Origin: Cylindrotheca closterium
Lineage: Eukaryota; Bacillariophyta; Bacillariophyceae; Bacillariales; Bacillariaceae
Reading direction: 5' to 3'
NCBI GenBank assembly: GCA_933822405.4
Contig: CAKOGP040001731.1
Coordinates: 1 to 13,954, forward strand
DNA length: 13,954 nt
Shown here one piece after another: positions 1 to 7,163 of this stretch; position 1 is the stretch's first letter; every line of letters begins with the position of its first letter. The notes beneath the pieces were generated by a model, which did no database searches, was not told where the DNA came from, and saw only the letters and a list, made by a program, of their open reading frames with translations. Made by a program: the position numbers and the translations under genes.

Positions 1-110
1 CCCAGTAGCCCTATAACTTAAGTTGAATGATATCAAAAAGAAGGGATAGAAACGAATAATTGAAAACAAGCATCGTGGAAGCGGCGTGCCATGACGCCAG
101 TGCCGATGTA

Positions 111-185
111 AGTCCAGTGGTCCTATAGCGATTGATTGGACCAATAATAAAGAGGCAAAAAATACACAAGTCCAATGGTCCCATA
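111..185 (+). repeat. imperfect short direct repeat, two copies plus a weak third
   Basis: The 17-mer at 111-127 (agtccagtggtcctata) recurs at 169-185 with 15 of 17 bases identical, a period of 58 bases. A related stretch lies at the very left edge (about 2-15, ccagtagccctata). The function is unknown; it may be the edge of a longer degenerate tandem repeat that begins outside the window. Confidence 0.4.
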
Positions 186-761
186 AGTTGTACCGAAAAA
201 TCAGCAGTATCACCGTAAACGAATTGTATGGGACTAGGGCAGAACATCGGGTGGAAAAGATGGTACTACCGCAATCCCATGTGAAGAAAAGTTCTAAATA
301 TTGCGCGCGATTTTTGCGCAAAGCTGGTGAAAAGTCTGGGTTCGGGGGAAACAATCTGGCACAATCGCATATTTCGGTAATTTTACGGGTGAGACTCCCC
401 GAGACTCTACCATATTCCCACAAAACTTACCACAAAGATAAGTCCCACTTCTACTACCGCATTTCCCTATTCCCATGATCATTACCGTCCTTATCACCCT
501 TAGCTTAACGGCTGTTTTCGTATGCAACTAAACCGCACCAGCCGTCATATAGGAGCCTGCCCGCACACGGTGTCATTTGAATCTATTTTAAAATAACGAG
601 CTACTATATAGCACTATCGTTCTATCGTCAGTATATCTTGCAACCATGAACAAAGTATCTATACATTTAATTCTTCATCTTTAGCTAACCAAATGTCATT
701 GTATGAAAATCGACTGCGTATTTGCTTTCCAAAAAGCTTCCATCCATTCATGATTGTGTCG

Positions 762-803
762 TTGAATGTGCAGTTTGGATGTTTGAATGTGCAGTTTGGA
801 TGT
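762..803 (+). repeat. 21-bp perfect tandem duplication
   Basis: Positions 762-782 and 783-803 are identical, with a core of ttgaatgtgcagtttggat followed by gt. Two exact head-to-tail copies indicate a recent replication-slippage event. No gene overlaps it convincingly. Confidence 0.9.
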
Positions 804-1508
804 GCATTGCGTTTGCCCAGCAGTTTTCATCCATCATGTCTCCACCACGTCTCTCCAATATATAGTTGCGCTTTGCCATACTCGGGCAGAAATTATAGAT
901 TCCATCGCGAAATCACCAATTGTCACATCGCAGCGTAAGGAGACCATCGATGACATAGCGCAGTGCCCGACAATTCTTTAGTCCTGAAGAGTCACCGATC
1001 CATGACAATCTAGTTGTGATTTAGCATCCATATCTGAATAAATAGTAAAACGACCGACCTAACGTTCAAAAATCTGAAACGTTAGTGGTTGTTTGTATTG
1101 TATCCACAGCGCACGAACACAGTCGTCCTTGACTTACCGTAGTGTTGGTGTCATCCCCACCCCCATCAGCGAAATGGATCTGCAATGCTTTTCATTAGAT
1201 ACAATACAGTACACGAGTACAAAATCATTGACAAGAGATAGTAACAACTTACGAATATTGTCCATTGGCAACCTTGATGTTCTTGCAGATCCAAAAATAA
1301 GTGAAATTGTGTCATTTGCGGTTGCTATGAAAGCACGTGTCCGGATGCCTTCATAATGACCGACTGACTCGGCATTTTCCAGTACATTTTGTACATGGAC
1401 CTACCGTGTGCGTGTCGCATGACATTGCATTCCACGATTTGAATCAATCGAAAATACTTGTCCAACGCCGACTTCGTTTTTCACTGGTTTCACAGGTAAA
1501 ACCTCAAT

Positions 1509-1528
1509 AACCATGTGCACACATGGTT
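1509..1528. repeat. palindrome with 9-bp arms
   Basis: aaccatgtg, the spacer ca, then cacatggtt forms a perfect inverted repeat of two 9-base arms. It lies 165 bases upstream of the transposase start codon at 1693. It could be a protein-binding site in the element's promoter or a remnant of a transposon subterminal repeat; nothing in the sequence decides between these. Confidence 0.6.
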
Positions 1529-1692
1529 TATTACGCCCGGCGGCAGTTAGCGAAGAGACACCGTAAAACACGCTCATGTTTTCGCTGCTGCTGATATGCC
1601 ACCGACGCCCTGCTTCACTACATAAATAGTCATTCTATCGCCTCACTACGTTTATTCCTTCAAGTAATTGGGGTCCTTCCAGTTGGTTGAAG

Positions 1693-3140
1693 ATGTCAGA
1701 AGACGATGGTCCGCTACTGACCAAAGACGACTTCATCATGCGCACTAAAGATATATATTTTTCGTGTAGAAAATGTGGACTCCAGACCAAAGATATTGTT
1801 CGTGACGGAAAGAGGAAGTACTTGGCGATATTTAACTGTGACAATGTTAGGTGCACTATGGTCCACAGGTGGATCAAGTGCAGGGTCTGCACTGTAGCTC
1901 ATGACATTGAGATTCAACAGTTTAGCAAACATGTGCGTCAAAAAAAACACCTAAAGCGAGTTGCTGAGTTCGAGAGCACCAAACCATCAGCCTACGTGCA
2001 ACAAGAAATTCAGTTTGCAGAGCGATGCCAAATCGCACAAACAACGGATATGGAGACGGATACCGGTCCCAGCCCAACCCAGCATTCCGCGGGAGATAGC
2101 AACGACAACGGGATGGAATTTTTCTCTCACAATGATGAGTGGAGTTCAATCGAAATCGATGATGCATCAAATGCGCCGCCGCAGCTCACTTCGGAAGATT
2201 GGATGACACAAATATTGTCAAAGTGTCCCAACCCAAAGGGCGACCTGTCAGGTTACTTCTCGACCGAGGAAGAAACGACTCCGATCGATGGTCTCACGAG
2301 AACACCCATGAATGCGCAATACTTTCACTGCAATTTGGAGTTTGGATGGGGACCCAGGTTGCTTACTGCTTGGGCAGCGCAGCGGAACACTTCGCTAGAC
2401 ATCCTACAACGCATGGGTGCAACCAATCCCCTATTCTGCATTCTTCTTGCATATCTTACAAACCGCCTCACCAATATTGAGCAGCGTGTTCTTGTTGCGC
2501 TAATGGTATACATGTCGGATCCGTTGAATCGTGGACTTCCAATTCCAGAGAACCACGCACAACTGAGAAATTGCTATGGACCTGATGGACGAGAGTCAAT
2601 TCCAAATATACTCCCGCGACCCATCATTCAAATTCTTGATACAGGGTTTGCCTACGTCTCGATTCGCGACATTCTCCAATTCCATCTAGCCAACGGCCAG
2701 ACTTTGGATCCTTTGGTCGATGCACCATACTCCCCCCAGTCCAAGAATGTTCAATCACTCCACGGATCTTCTCAGAGAGGAAAGGATCTTGTCGCGTTTT
2801 CAAACGAGCAAAGCAATGCCCAGCCGACCGAGTTTATATCTGAAGTTGTGATTTGGTCTGATGCTTTTGATACCAACAATACCAAAAATAATCGAGGCTC
2901 CGTACATGTTGTACTTGTATCCGTCGGTACCCCTGGAGATGATTATCATTCTGGTCGCAATACTTACCCGGTCTCCCTTGGTCCGTCCAATGGTGACATG
3001 ACCACTGACATGGAAAAGCTCGTTAGGGAATTGACAGAGTTATTCAAGGGCCAGAAAAACAAATTCTTTCATGCCGCATCACAGAAGGAACTGGCGGTTT
3101 CCCTGCTTTCTCCAAGATCGACCAGAACGATGTTCTTGGA
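1693..3140 (+). pseudogene. DDE-type DNA transposase (CACTA/KDZ, Tnp2-like), N-terminal part
   Basis: This is the front part of a large DNA-transposon transposase. I chose the ATG at 1693; the frame opens one codon-pair earlier only at a TTG. Residues 25-86 hold a Cys/His cluster (C25-x2-C28, C49, C54, C63-x2-C66, then H70, H80, H86), which suggests a DNA-binding zinc finger. An acidic linker follows, then a helical region. Near 2847-2871 the motif IWSDAFD with a downstream NRGSV resembles the first catalytic aspartate strand of Tnp2/KDZ-type RNase-H-like transposases, followed by a YPVSLGPS stretch. The frame stays open to 3321, but after about 3105 it turns Arg/Ser-rich and loses family character, and a +1-frame stretch at 3113-3133 (QDRPERC) suggests a frameshift. 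The continuation of the protein appears at 7164-8330. The family name is my inference by analogy; that the gene is broken is strongly suggested. Confidence 0.6.
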
Positions 3141-3142
3141 AG

Positions 3143-3379
3143 GTTCCATAAAAAGGAGGTCGGGTGCTTCTTTTTACAGTGTTGTCGCCCAGCCCGGACG
3201 AGTTTCCTGTCTTCGACGTTGGCGGAGGAAATGGGAACGCAGAAGTCGTACAAAGCTGTGCCGATGTAGAAAACATCGCTACAGAGAGGACAGTAAGCAC
3301 TTTTTTGCCGCTTATTGTTGAATCGGACTAACGATTGGGCAGCGTCCTCGTTAACTGCGTCGATTGTCCTTTTCTTCAT
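3143..3379 (-). pseudogene. 5' stub of a Cys/His-rich protein, cut at the block edge
   Basis: A minus-strand frame starts at the ATG at 3379 and reads about 79 coding-like residues before reaching the left junction near 3143. It begins with a basic segment (MKKRTIDAVNEDA), then YCPLC near residue 30, a further Cys (FCVP) near 47, and HCKKKH near 68-73. That spacing could form one zinc-binding finger. The frame remains open to 3044, but those last codons lie over the transposase part on the other strand and are probably accidental. I do not recognise the family. It most likely is the amino-terminal piece of a host gene that lost its 3' part when the block joined the transposase. Confidence 0.4.
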
Positions 3380-3434
3380 TTAATTCTGATGGTCTGCTGT
3401 CTTAGATTATGTGGGAAACCTTGCTACATTCATG

Positions 3435-3452
3435 ATTCCGAATTTTCGGAAT
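3435..3452. repeat. 18-bp palindrome flanking the hairpin array
   Basis: attccgaa, tt, ttcggaat is a perfect inverted repeat with 8-base arms and a 2-base centre. It lies 25 bases left of the MITE-like element. It is a possible hairpin, terminator or binding site; there is no further support for a role. Confidence 0.6.
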
Positions 3453-3476
3453 GATTAATAGCGATTATTCGTGATA

Positions 3477-3880
3477 CAGATGTGGCCCCAGAGTCCATAT
3501 TACGGCCTTTTGGACTGCCCCCAGAATCCGTATTAGGGATTCTGGGGGCAAATCTCCAAGTGTGAATGAACTTTTCGTGATTGGGATTTGCCCCCAGAAT
3601 CCGTATTATGGATTCTGGGGGCAAATCTCCAAGCGTGAATGAACTTTTCGTGATTGGGATTTGCCCCCAGAATCCATAATACGGATTCTGGGGGCAAATC
3701 TCCAAGCGTGAATGAACTTTTCGTGATTGCGATTTGCCCCCAGAATCCGTAATACGGATTCTGGGGGCAAATCTCCAAGCGTGAATGAACTTTTCGTGAT
3801 TGCGATTTGCCCCCAGAATCCGTAATACGGATTCTGGGGGCAAATCTCCAAGTGTGAATGGATCCTGGGGCCACATTCTG
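3477..3880. mobile_element. MITE-like foldback element with terminal inverted repeats
   Basis: The left edge 3477-3497 (caga-tgtggccccag-agtcca) matches the reverse complement of the right edge 3859-3880 with two mismatches and one single-base gap, including an exact 11-base core (3481-3491 against 3865-3875). Between them lies a five-unit array of 73-bp hairpin repeats. A roughly 400-bp non-coding element bounded by inverted repeats and filled with palindromes fits a miniature inverted-repeat or foldback transposable element. I see no clear target duplication. The plus-strand gene at 3950 begins only 70 bases beyond its right end, so the element may contribute to that gene's promoter. Confidence 0.55.
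3517..3858. repeat. five-unit tandem array of 73-bp hairpin repeats
   Basis: The anchor gcccccagaatcc recurs at 3517, 3590, 3663, 3736 and 3809, exactly 73 bases apart. Each unit contains an inverted repeat whose arms read gcccccagaatccgta and tacggattctgggggc around one central base; in the last two units the arms extend to 21 perfect bases on each side (gatttg added). Units 1-3 each carry a single arm mismatch, and one of them (g opposite t in unit 2) would still pair as G-U in RNA. The spacer between hairpins (ctccaagcgtgaatgaactt and onward) is also conserved, so this is a plain tandem repeat and not a spacer-variable array. The last unit ends early, in its spacer. Confidence 0.95.
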
Positions 3881-3949
3881 GGAATTCTGGGGCCATCAGG
3901 TACTGTGACAGTCGTGAGTCTGCAATGCAAAAAGCAACATCCCAACAGG

Positions 3950-4381
3950 ATGGCAAGGTCAGGGGACATGGAAACAAAGCAGGAGATCTGCGCATTAATC
4001 ACGGATGCGGAAAGTCGCATAGAGGATGAAAAGGCGAGACTGGAAGAGCTGCAAAAAAGGCTTGCAGAGCTTTCTTTTGGCCCAAATACTAACAGGCCCA
4101 GTCCAAATAAAAACGTTCATCACAAACTGAAAATGGTGGCAAGGGATCTAGCTGAGATCAACAAACGGAAGTCTCCCTTTCCCCAAAAGAAAAACAGCAG
4201 CAATCATAAGTTTGGAGAGCGAGTTACCGTCCTTTGGGAACCCCAAATGGACGGCGAAGTTGGCTATATCATTGGCACCACAACCGAGTTTGTCTACGTA
4301 GCGTTTGGAGATATTTTTGGTGATAGTCGACTGCTCGTTGTTCTGAAAAAATCCAATCTTAACGTCCGGTCAGCTCGATAG
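3950..4381 (+). CDS. small protein: N-terminal coiled coil and C-terminal SH3/KOW-like fold
   Basis: A 143-residue protein starting at the ATG at 3950; the longer open frame upstream is only read-through of the hairpin array and has no ATG. Residues about 10-42 (including AESRIEDEKARLEELQKRL) are a short amphipathic coiled coil. A basic Lys/Asn/Pro-rich linker follows. The last ~55 residues begin FGERVTVLWEP, continue GEVGYIIGTTTEFVYVAF, and end with LLVVLKKSNLNV. This alternation of a G-x-R-V strand, a G-x-V-G turn and further beta strands resembles small SH3-like or KOW/Tudor-type barrels that bind nucleic acid or protein. I do not recognise a named family. It could be a stand-alone host gene or a fragment of a retroelement Gag-like protein. 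It is followed at 140 bases by another plus-strand gene. Confidence 0.55.
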   Translation: MARSGDMETKQEICALITDAESRIEDEKARLEELQKRLAELSFGPNTNRPSPNKNVHHKLKMVARDLAEINKRKSPFPQKKNSSNHKFGERVTVLWEPQMDGEVGYIIGTTTEFVYVAFGDIFGDSRLLVVLKKSNLNVRSAR

Positions 4382-4521
4382 GCCCGTGACTGCGGTTAGC
4401 ACATGATGTGTAATGTTAATTAGTCATTGTTTTATCTAGTAACTACTGAGCGTTGACCATGGCGGAGTCATCGTGTTATAACCTCCGTGCACACCCCGAA
4501 GAGTAGGGAGTAGCGTGGAGT

Positions 4522-4959
4522 ATGACACGGTGGGCATGGCAATCCAAAGCAAACTTCTTTTCTAAAATGAGCAAGAAAACGAAAAACAAAGCGAAGGCTG
4601 CTAGAAGACAGCGTCTGGAACGTATTGGAGAGGAGGCTTTCATGAACGCTTCAAACCTCCGCGGATTTCCATTCTCTTCCCTTTTGAATGATATTGGACG
4701 ACAGGCATTCATGAACTGCTCAAGTATGCTCGAGGTGAATCTGAGTTGCACGAAGGTTCGAATCATCAGGAGTGGAACCTTTCGGGGGTGCATTAGTGTG
4801 ACAATGGTACACTTTCCTCCCCGCCTAAGGCTTGTTGAAGTCTCTGCATTCAAGGATTGTACTAGTCTTTCTCGAATACTTAACCTCTGTCGCGGTGTTG
4901 TTATTGAAGATGGGGCATTCGAAGGAGTACCCGGATATCATCAGATTACACATTTGTAA
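4522..4959 (+). CDS. BspA-type leucine-rich-repeat protein, short
   Basis: A 145-residue protein. After a basic, lysine-rich N-terminus (SKKTKNKAKAARRQR) come four to five repeats of the BspA/LRR_5 pattern, visible as I-G-x-x-A-F-M-N-x-S-x-L: IGEEAFMNASNL, IGRQAFMNCSSM, IRSGTFRGCISV, VEVSAFKDCTSL and IEDGAFEGVPGY. These repeats form a curved solenoid used for protein binding; large families of them occur in diatoms. There is no signal peptide or membrane segment, so a cytosolic or nuclear location is inferred. It is much shorter than typical members (often 300-600 residues), so it may be a fragment or a truncated paralogue. The start could be the ATG at 4522 or the one at 4567 (MSKKTK), which is equally plausible. 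It converges on the SET gene with only 26 bases between stop codons. Confidence 0.7.
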   Translation: MTRWAWQSKANFFSKMSKKTKNKAKAARRQRLERIGEEAFMNASNLRGFPFSSLLNDIGRQAFMNCSSMLEVNLSCTKVRIIRSGTFRGCISVTMVHFPPRLRLVEVSAFKDCTSLSRILNLCRGVVIEDGAFEGVPGYHQITHL

Positions 4960-4985
4960 TTCATATTCATATACTAATTAGTATC

Positions 4986-7133
4986 CTACCCTAGCACTTT
5001 GGCTTTCAACCGCATTTCTCTTGGGGTACAACCTGGAGCCTTCCGGCTTCTAGCTGTTGCGGCAGCGGAAATCTTGGTTTTGGCTTTGGTTGATTGCTCC
5101 ACGACCGCAGCGACCACCCTTTTGTTTCGTTTGGCACCAGAAGTTGTCGCCTTCACCGGTTCCGTTGTCGGAACACTCTTCCTTTTGCCAGCAGCGGTTG
5201 GTTTTGTCGTCTGCTTTCTTTTGCCCGCAGCCCTTTTGTTTCGTTTGGCACCAGAAGTTGTCGCCTTCACCGGTTCCGTTGTCGGAACACTCTTCCTTTT
5301 GCCAGCAGCGGTTGGTTTTGTCGTCTGCTTTCTTTTGCTCCTCTGCTTTATTTTGATACCAGCGGCCTGACTGCTTTTACTGGGCTGTTTGCTTTTGATG
5401 CAAATGAATCTTAGCTTCCCAATGTCGCCATTCTCTTCAGCGTAGTTATTTAGGAAGTCCTTGACGTCGATAGCAGAGGAGACCGTCTGATCTACCACCG
5501 ATAGGCTTTCAATACCAGCGTAGTGATCCAGCTGCTGTTTTGCTTTGCCCATAACCCTCCTAGTTTCTTTGTCGGTCATGATGGCCTGTAGCTCGTGCGT
5601 GGCCTGTAACAAAGGGCTAAGTTTCGTCGCTTCTTGTTCTGTCAGCAAAGTTACTGAATATTTGCCCTCATTCTGGTGGGCCAATACTCGGTCGAGGATG
5701 GGGATTTGGAGTGGTAACAAAATGTAACCACCAGGCGCAAGATGACATTTGATCAGCTCCGGAATCACCTTAGTAAAAAACCCATTCTTCAAGCAATCCG
5801 ATAGGTAGGATGCCGGCATCCAAACCCAGTCGCACTCAACCACGTCCACTTTCCCTACGATCTTGGCCAGACAATCTGGGGAATTCCAGTCACAGTTGTT
5901 GTGGAAGACTGGGTCTCGATTCAGCATCTCGATTTCGTCGATTGTTTGAATCGATACCGAGTAGACCTCTGTTTTCTTCCACCTCGCAGCCGATATGCGG
6001 AGGAAATCGCGGGCATCCTGTTTACCCAATTTATTGCCGTTCCGACTACAGAAGTCGGCCAACCATTTTTTTTTCCCAGACCTCCCCAGCGTGATACTGG
6101 GCCTGTCTACTTTCATACTTTCAAAGGTGGTTCCCGTCATCCCGAACCACATCACCGTTTTTGTGATGGGGCGACAACGGGCGCAGATACAGTCGAAGGG
6201 CTCCCTTTCGCTACCGTAGTCGACCGTCAGTTCTGTTTCGGATGGAATGTTGCTCTTGGTCCTGATGGAGACTCTGGACTTTCCGTACTCATCTGTCCAC
6301 TTAGTAAGGGTACAGTTCGGATTGCAGCTATGGTTCACGAACTGCTGGATTCCATATCCCCTGGCGTTGATGCGCTTCCCATCGAAACACAGTACGTACC
6401 GATCGCAGTCGGTGCTTGTTGTCTTCCTGATTCTCCCAGCGTACTCGACGACGAATTGGTCCTTGTTCAACTTCGTCTTACAGAAAAGGCCCTGTTGGTT
6501 TGGTAGCCAAGTAACTTTTTTGGATGTGAGCTCATCTTCGGAGATATGAGCGAAGTATTCCTCACATCCGATGCATTTTGCCTCGCACATCGCTTGAGCA
6601 GCACATAGGCAATGCTTCTTCTCTCGTTTCTTGCTATGCAGTTTGCGTAGCTTCTTTTCCCGCTGCATAGTTTTCTGAGTTGAGGCTTTCAGTGCCTCAT
6701 AGTACTTCAATCTTGATTCGTAGGAACCCCCCACCGTGAATCTTTCGAGCTCTCCTTCGATCTGCAGATGGAGTGTCTCCTTCTCAGGCACAGGCGACAC
6801 TGACGCGGTTGCCGGAGCTGCGGACCCTCCATCTTTGTTCGTTTGGGGTTCCAGGCGTTTGAACAGAGTAAATGTGGTCGCTCCACCATTGTTCGTTTTG
6901 CTTCCTTTGACATTGCCCAGCTCTGTTAATCCTGCGTCGATTAAGAGCTGGGAGTAGCAACTCTCTCTGTTGACCTTTGCGGATACAACAAATTGGAGAT
7001 TGGGCGGGGCTGCCTGGATGAGATCTGCCATGTGGAGCATCAATCCGGGAGGAAACGCCTCGTCGTACATTATCAATGTTGTGACTTGCTTAGGTATCTG
7101 TTGGAGGTTATACAGATCTCCCAGAGCAAGCAT
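4986..7133 (-). CDS. SET-domain lysine methyltransferase, 5'-truncated, multidomain
   Basis: The frame encodes 715 residues from the ATG at 7133 but is open upstream to a stop at 7215-7217, so the true start is probably lost. Residues 1-95 (TLIMYDEAFPPGL near 19-31, FVVSAK near 48-53) resemble the end of a class I, DOT1-like methyltransferase fold; its SAM-binding first half is absent. Residues 175-190 hold CxC-x5-C-x3-C-x2-C, an AWS-type pre-SET. The SET domain spans about 206-316: GLFCKTKLNKDQFVVEYAG, NHSCNPNC at 267-274, and LTVDYG at 302-307 with the expected catalytic tyrosine Y306. A post-SET CxCxxC lies at 315-320. Residues ~395-500 (VDVVECDWVWM, LAPGGYILLP) look like another Rossmann methyltransferase segment. 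The tail (~580-715) is Lys/Thr/Ala-rich and carries a tandem duplication. The SET unit is certain and active-looking; methylation of histone lysine is inferred. Truncation sits at the block's right edge. Confidence 0.85.
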   Translation of the reverse strand: MLALGDLYNLQQIPKQVTTLIMYDEAFPPGLMLHMADLIQAAPPNLQFVVSAKVNRESCYSQLLIDAGLTELGNVKGSKTNNGGATTFTLFKRLEPQTNKDGGSAAPATASVSPVPEKETLHLQIEGELERFTVGGSYESRLKYYEALKASTQKTMQREKKLRKLHSKKREKKHCLCAAQAMCEAKCIGCEEYFAHISEDELTSKKVTWLPNQQGLFCKTKLNKDQFVVEYAGRIRKTTSTDCDRYVLCFDGKRINARGYGIQQFVNHSCNPNCTLTKWTDEYGKSRVSIRTKSNIPSETELTVDYGSEREPFDCICARCRPITKTVMWFGMTGTTFESMKVDRPSITLGRSGKKKWLADFCSRNGNKLGKQDARDFLRISAARWKKTEVYSVSIQTIDEIEMLNRDPVFHNNCDWNSPDCLAKIVGKVDVVECDWVWMPASYLSDCLKNGFFTKVIPELIKCHLAPGGYILLPLQIPILDRVLAHQNEGKYSVTLLTEQEATKLSPLLQATHELQAIMTDKETRRVMGKAKQQLDHYAGIESLSVVDQTVSSAIDVKDFLNNYAEENGDIGKLRFICIKSKQPSKSSQAAGIKIKQRSKRKQTTKPTAAGKRKSVPTTEPVKATTSGAKRNKRAAGKRKQTTKPTAAGKRKSVPTTEPVKATTSGAKRNKRVVAAVVEQSTKAKTKISAAATARSRKAPGCTPREMRLKAKVLG
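5117..5338 (-). repeat. 114-bp in-frame tandem duplication in the SET gene tail
   Basis: The segment beginning at 5117 repeats from 5231 with a period of 114 bases (38 codons) and no mismatch seen over about 108 bases. It encodes two copies of a basic block that includes GKRKQTTKPTAAGKRK and ATTSGAKRNKR. The exact identity points to a recent duplication. The block is rich in Lys-Arg-Lys clusters that could act as nuclear localisation or DNA-binding patches. Confidence 0.95.
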
Positions 7134-7163
7134 CGTTCCTTGGTTGAACCGTTCGTCGAGCCT

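Larger units (their letters stand above)
1..1692. other. gene-free stretch upstream of the transposase
   Basis: I see no convincing gene here. The open frames are short (under 100 codons), several begin only at TTG, and none shows a recognisable motif or a consistent coding texture. The stretch holds three small repeat features listed separately (111-185, 762-803, 1509-1528). It may contain the 5' flank or terminal region of the transposon whose reading frame begins at 1693, but I could not find a matching inverted repeat on the far side at 8300-8500. Confidence 0.5.

Noticed and set aside
1614..1651. Two CACTAC sequences just before the transposase start, as possible CACTA-type element ends
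   Set aside because: They lie only 40-80 bases from the ATG, have no inverted partner on the far side, and a 6-base match is too short to count.
3141..3321. Last 60 codons of the N-terminal transposase frame
   Set aside because: The composition becomes Arg/Ser/Cys-rich and the minus strand shows a better frame; it is read-through past the junction.
3517..3858. CRISPR-like regularity
   Set aside because: The intervals between the palindromes are themselves conserved, so there are no unique spacers, and the genome is eukaryotic.
3430..4020. Long minus-strand open frames (113-196 codons) across the hairpin array
   Set aside because: The 73-bp unit has no stop in any minus frame, and because 73 is not a multiple of three the array stays open in all three frames. 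The repeated peptides are by-products of the repeat.
4476..4853. 125-codon minus-strand frame
   Set aside because: It is antisense to the leucine-rich-repeat gene, whose repeats are clear on the plus strand.
5901..6506. 201-codon plus-strand open frame
   Set aside because: It lies antisense to the SET domain, which has clear catalytic motifs on the minus strand.
6993..7163. Upstream 57 codons of the C-terminal transposase frame
   Set aside because: They are antisense to the methyltransferase-like start of the SET protein and lack transposase character; the frame is open there by chance.
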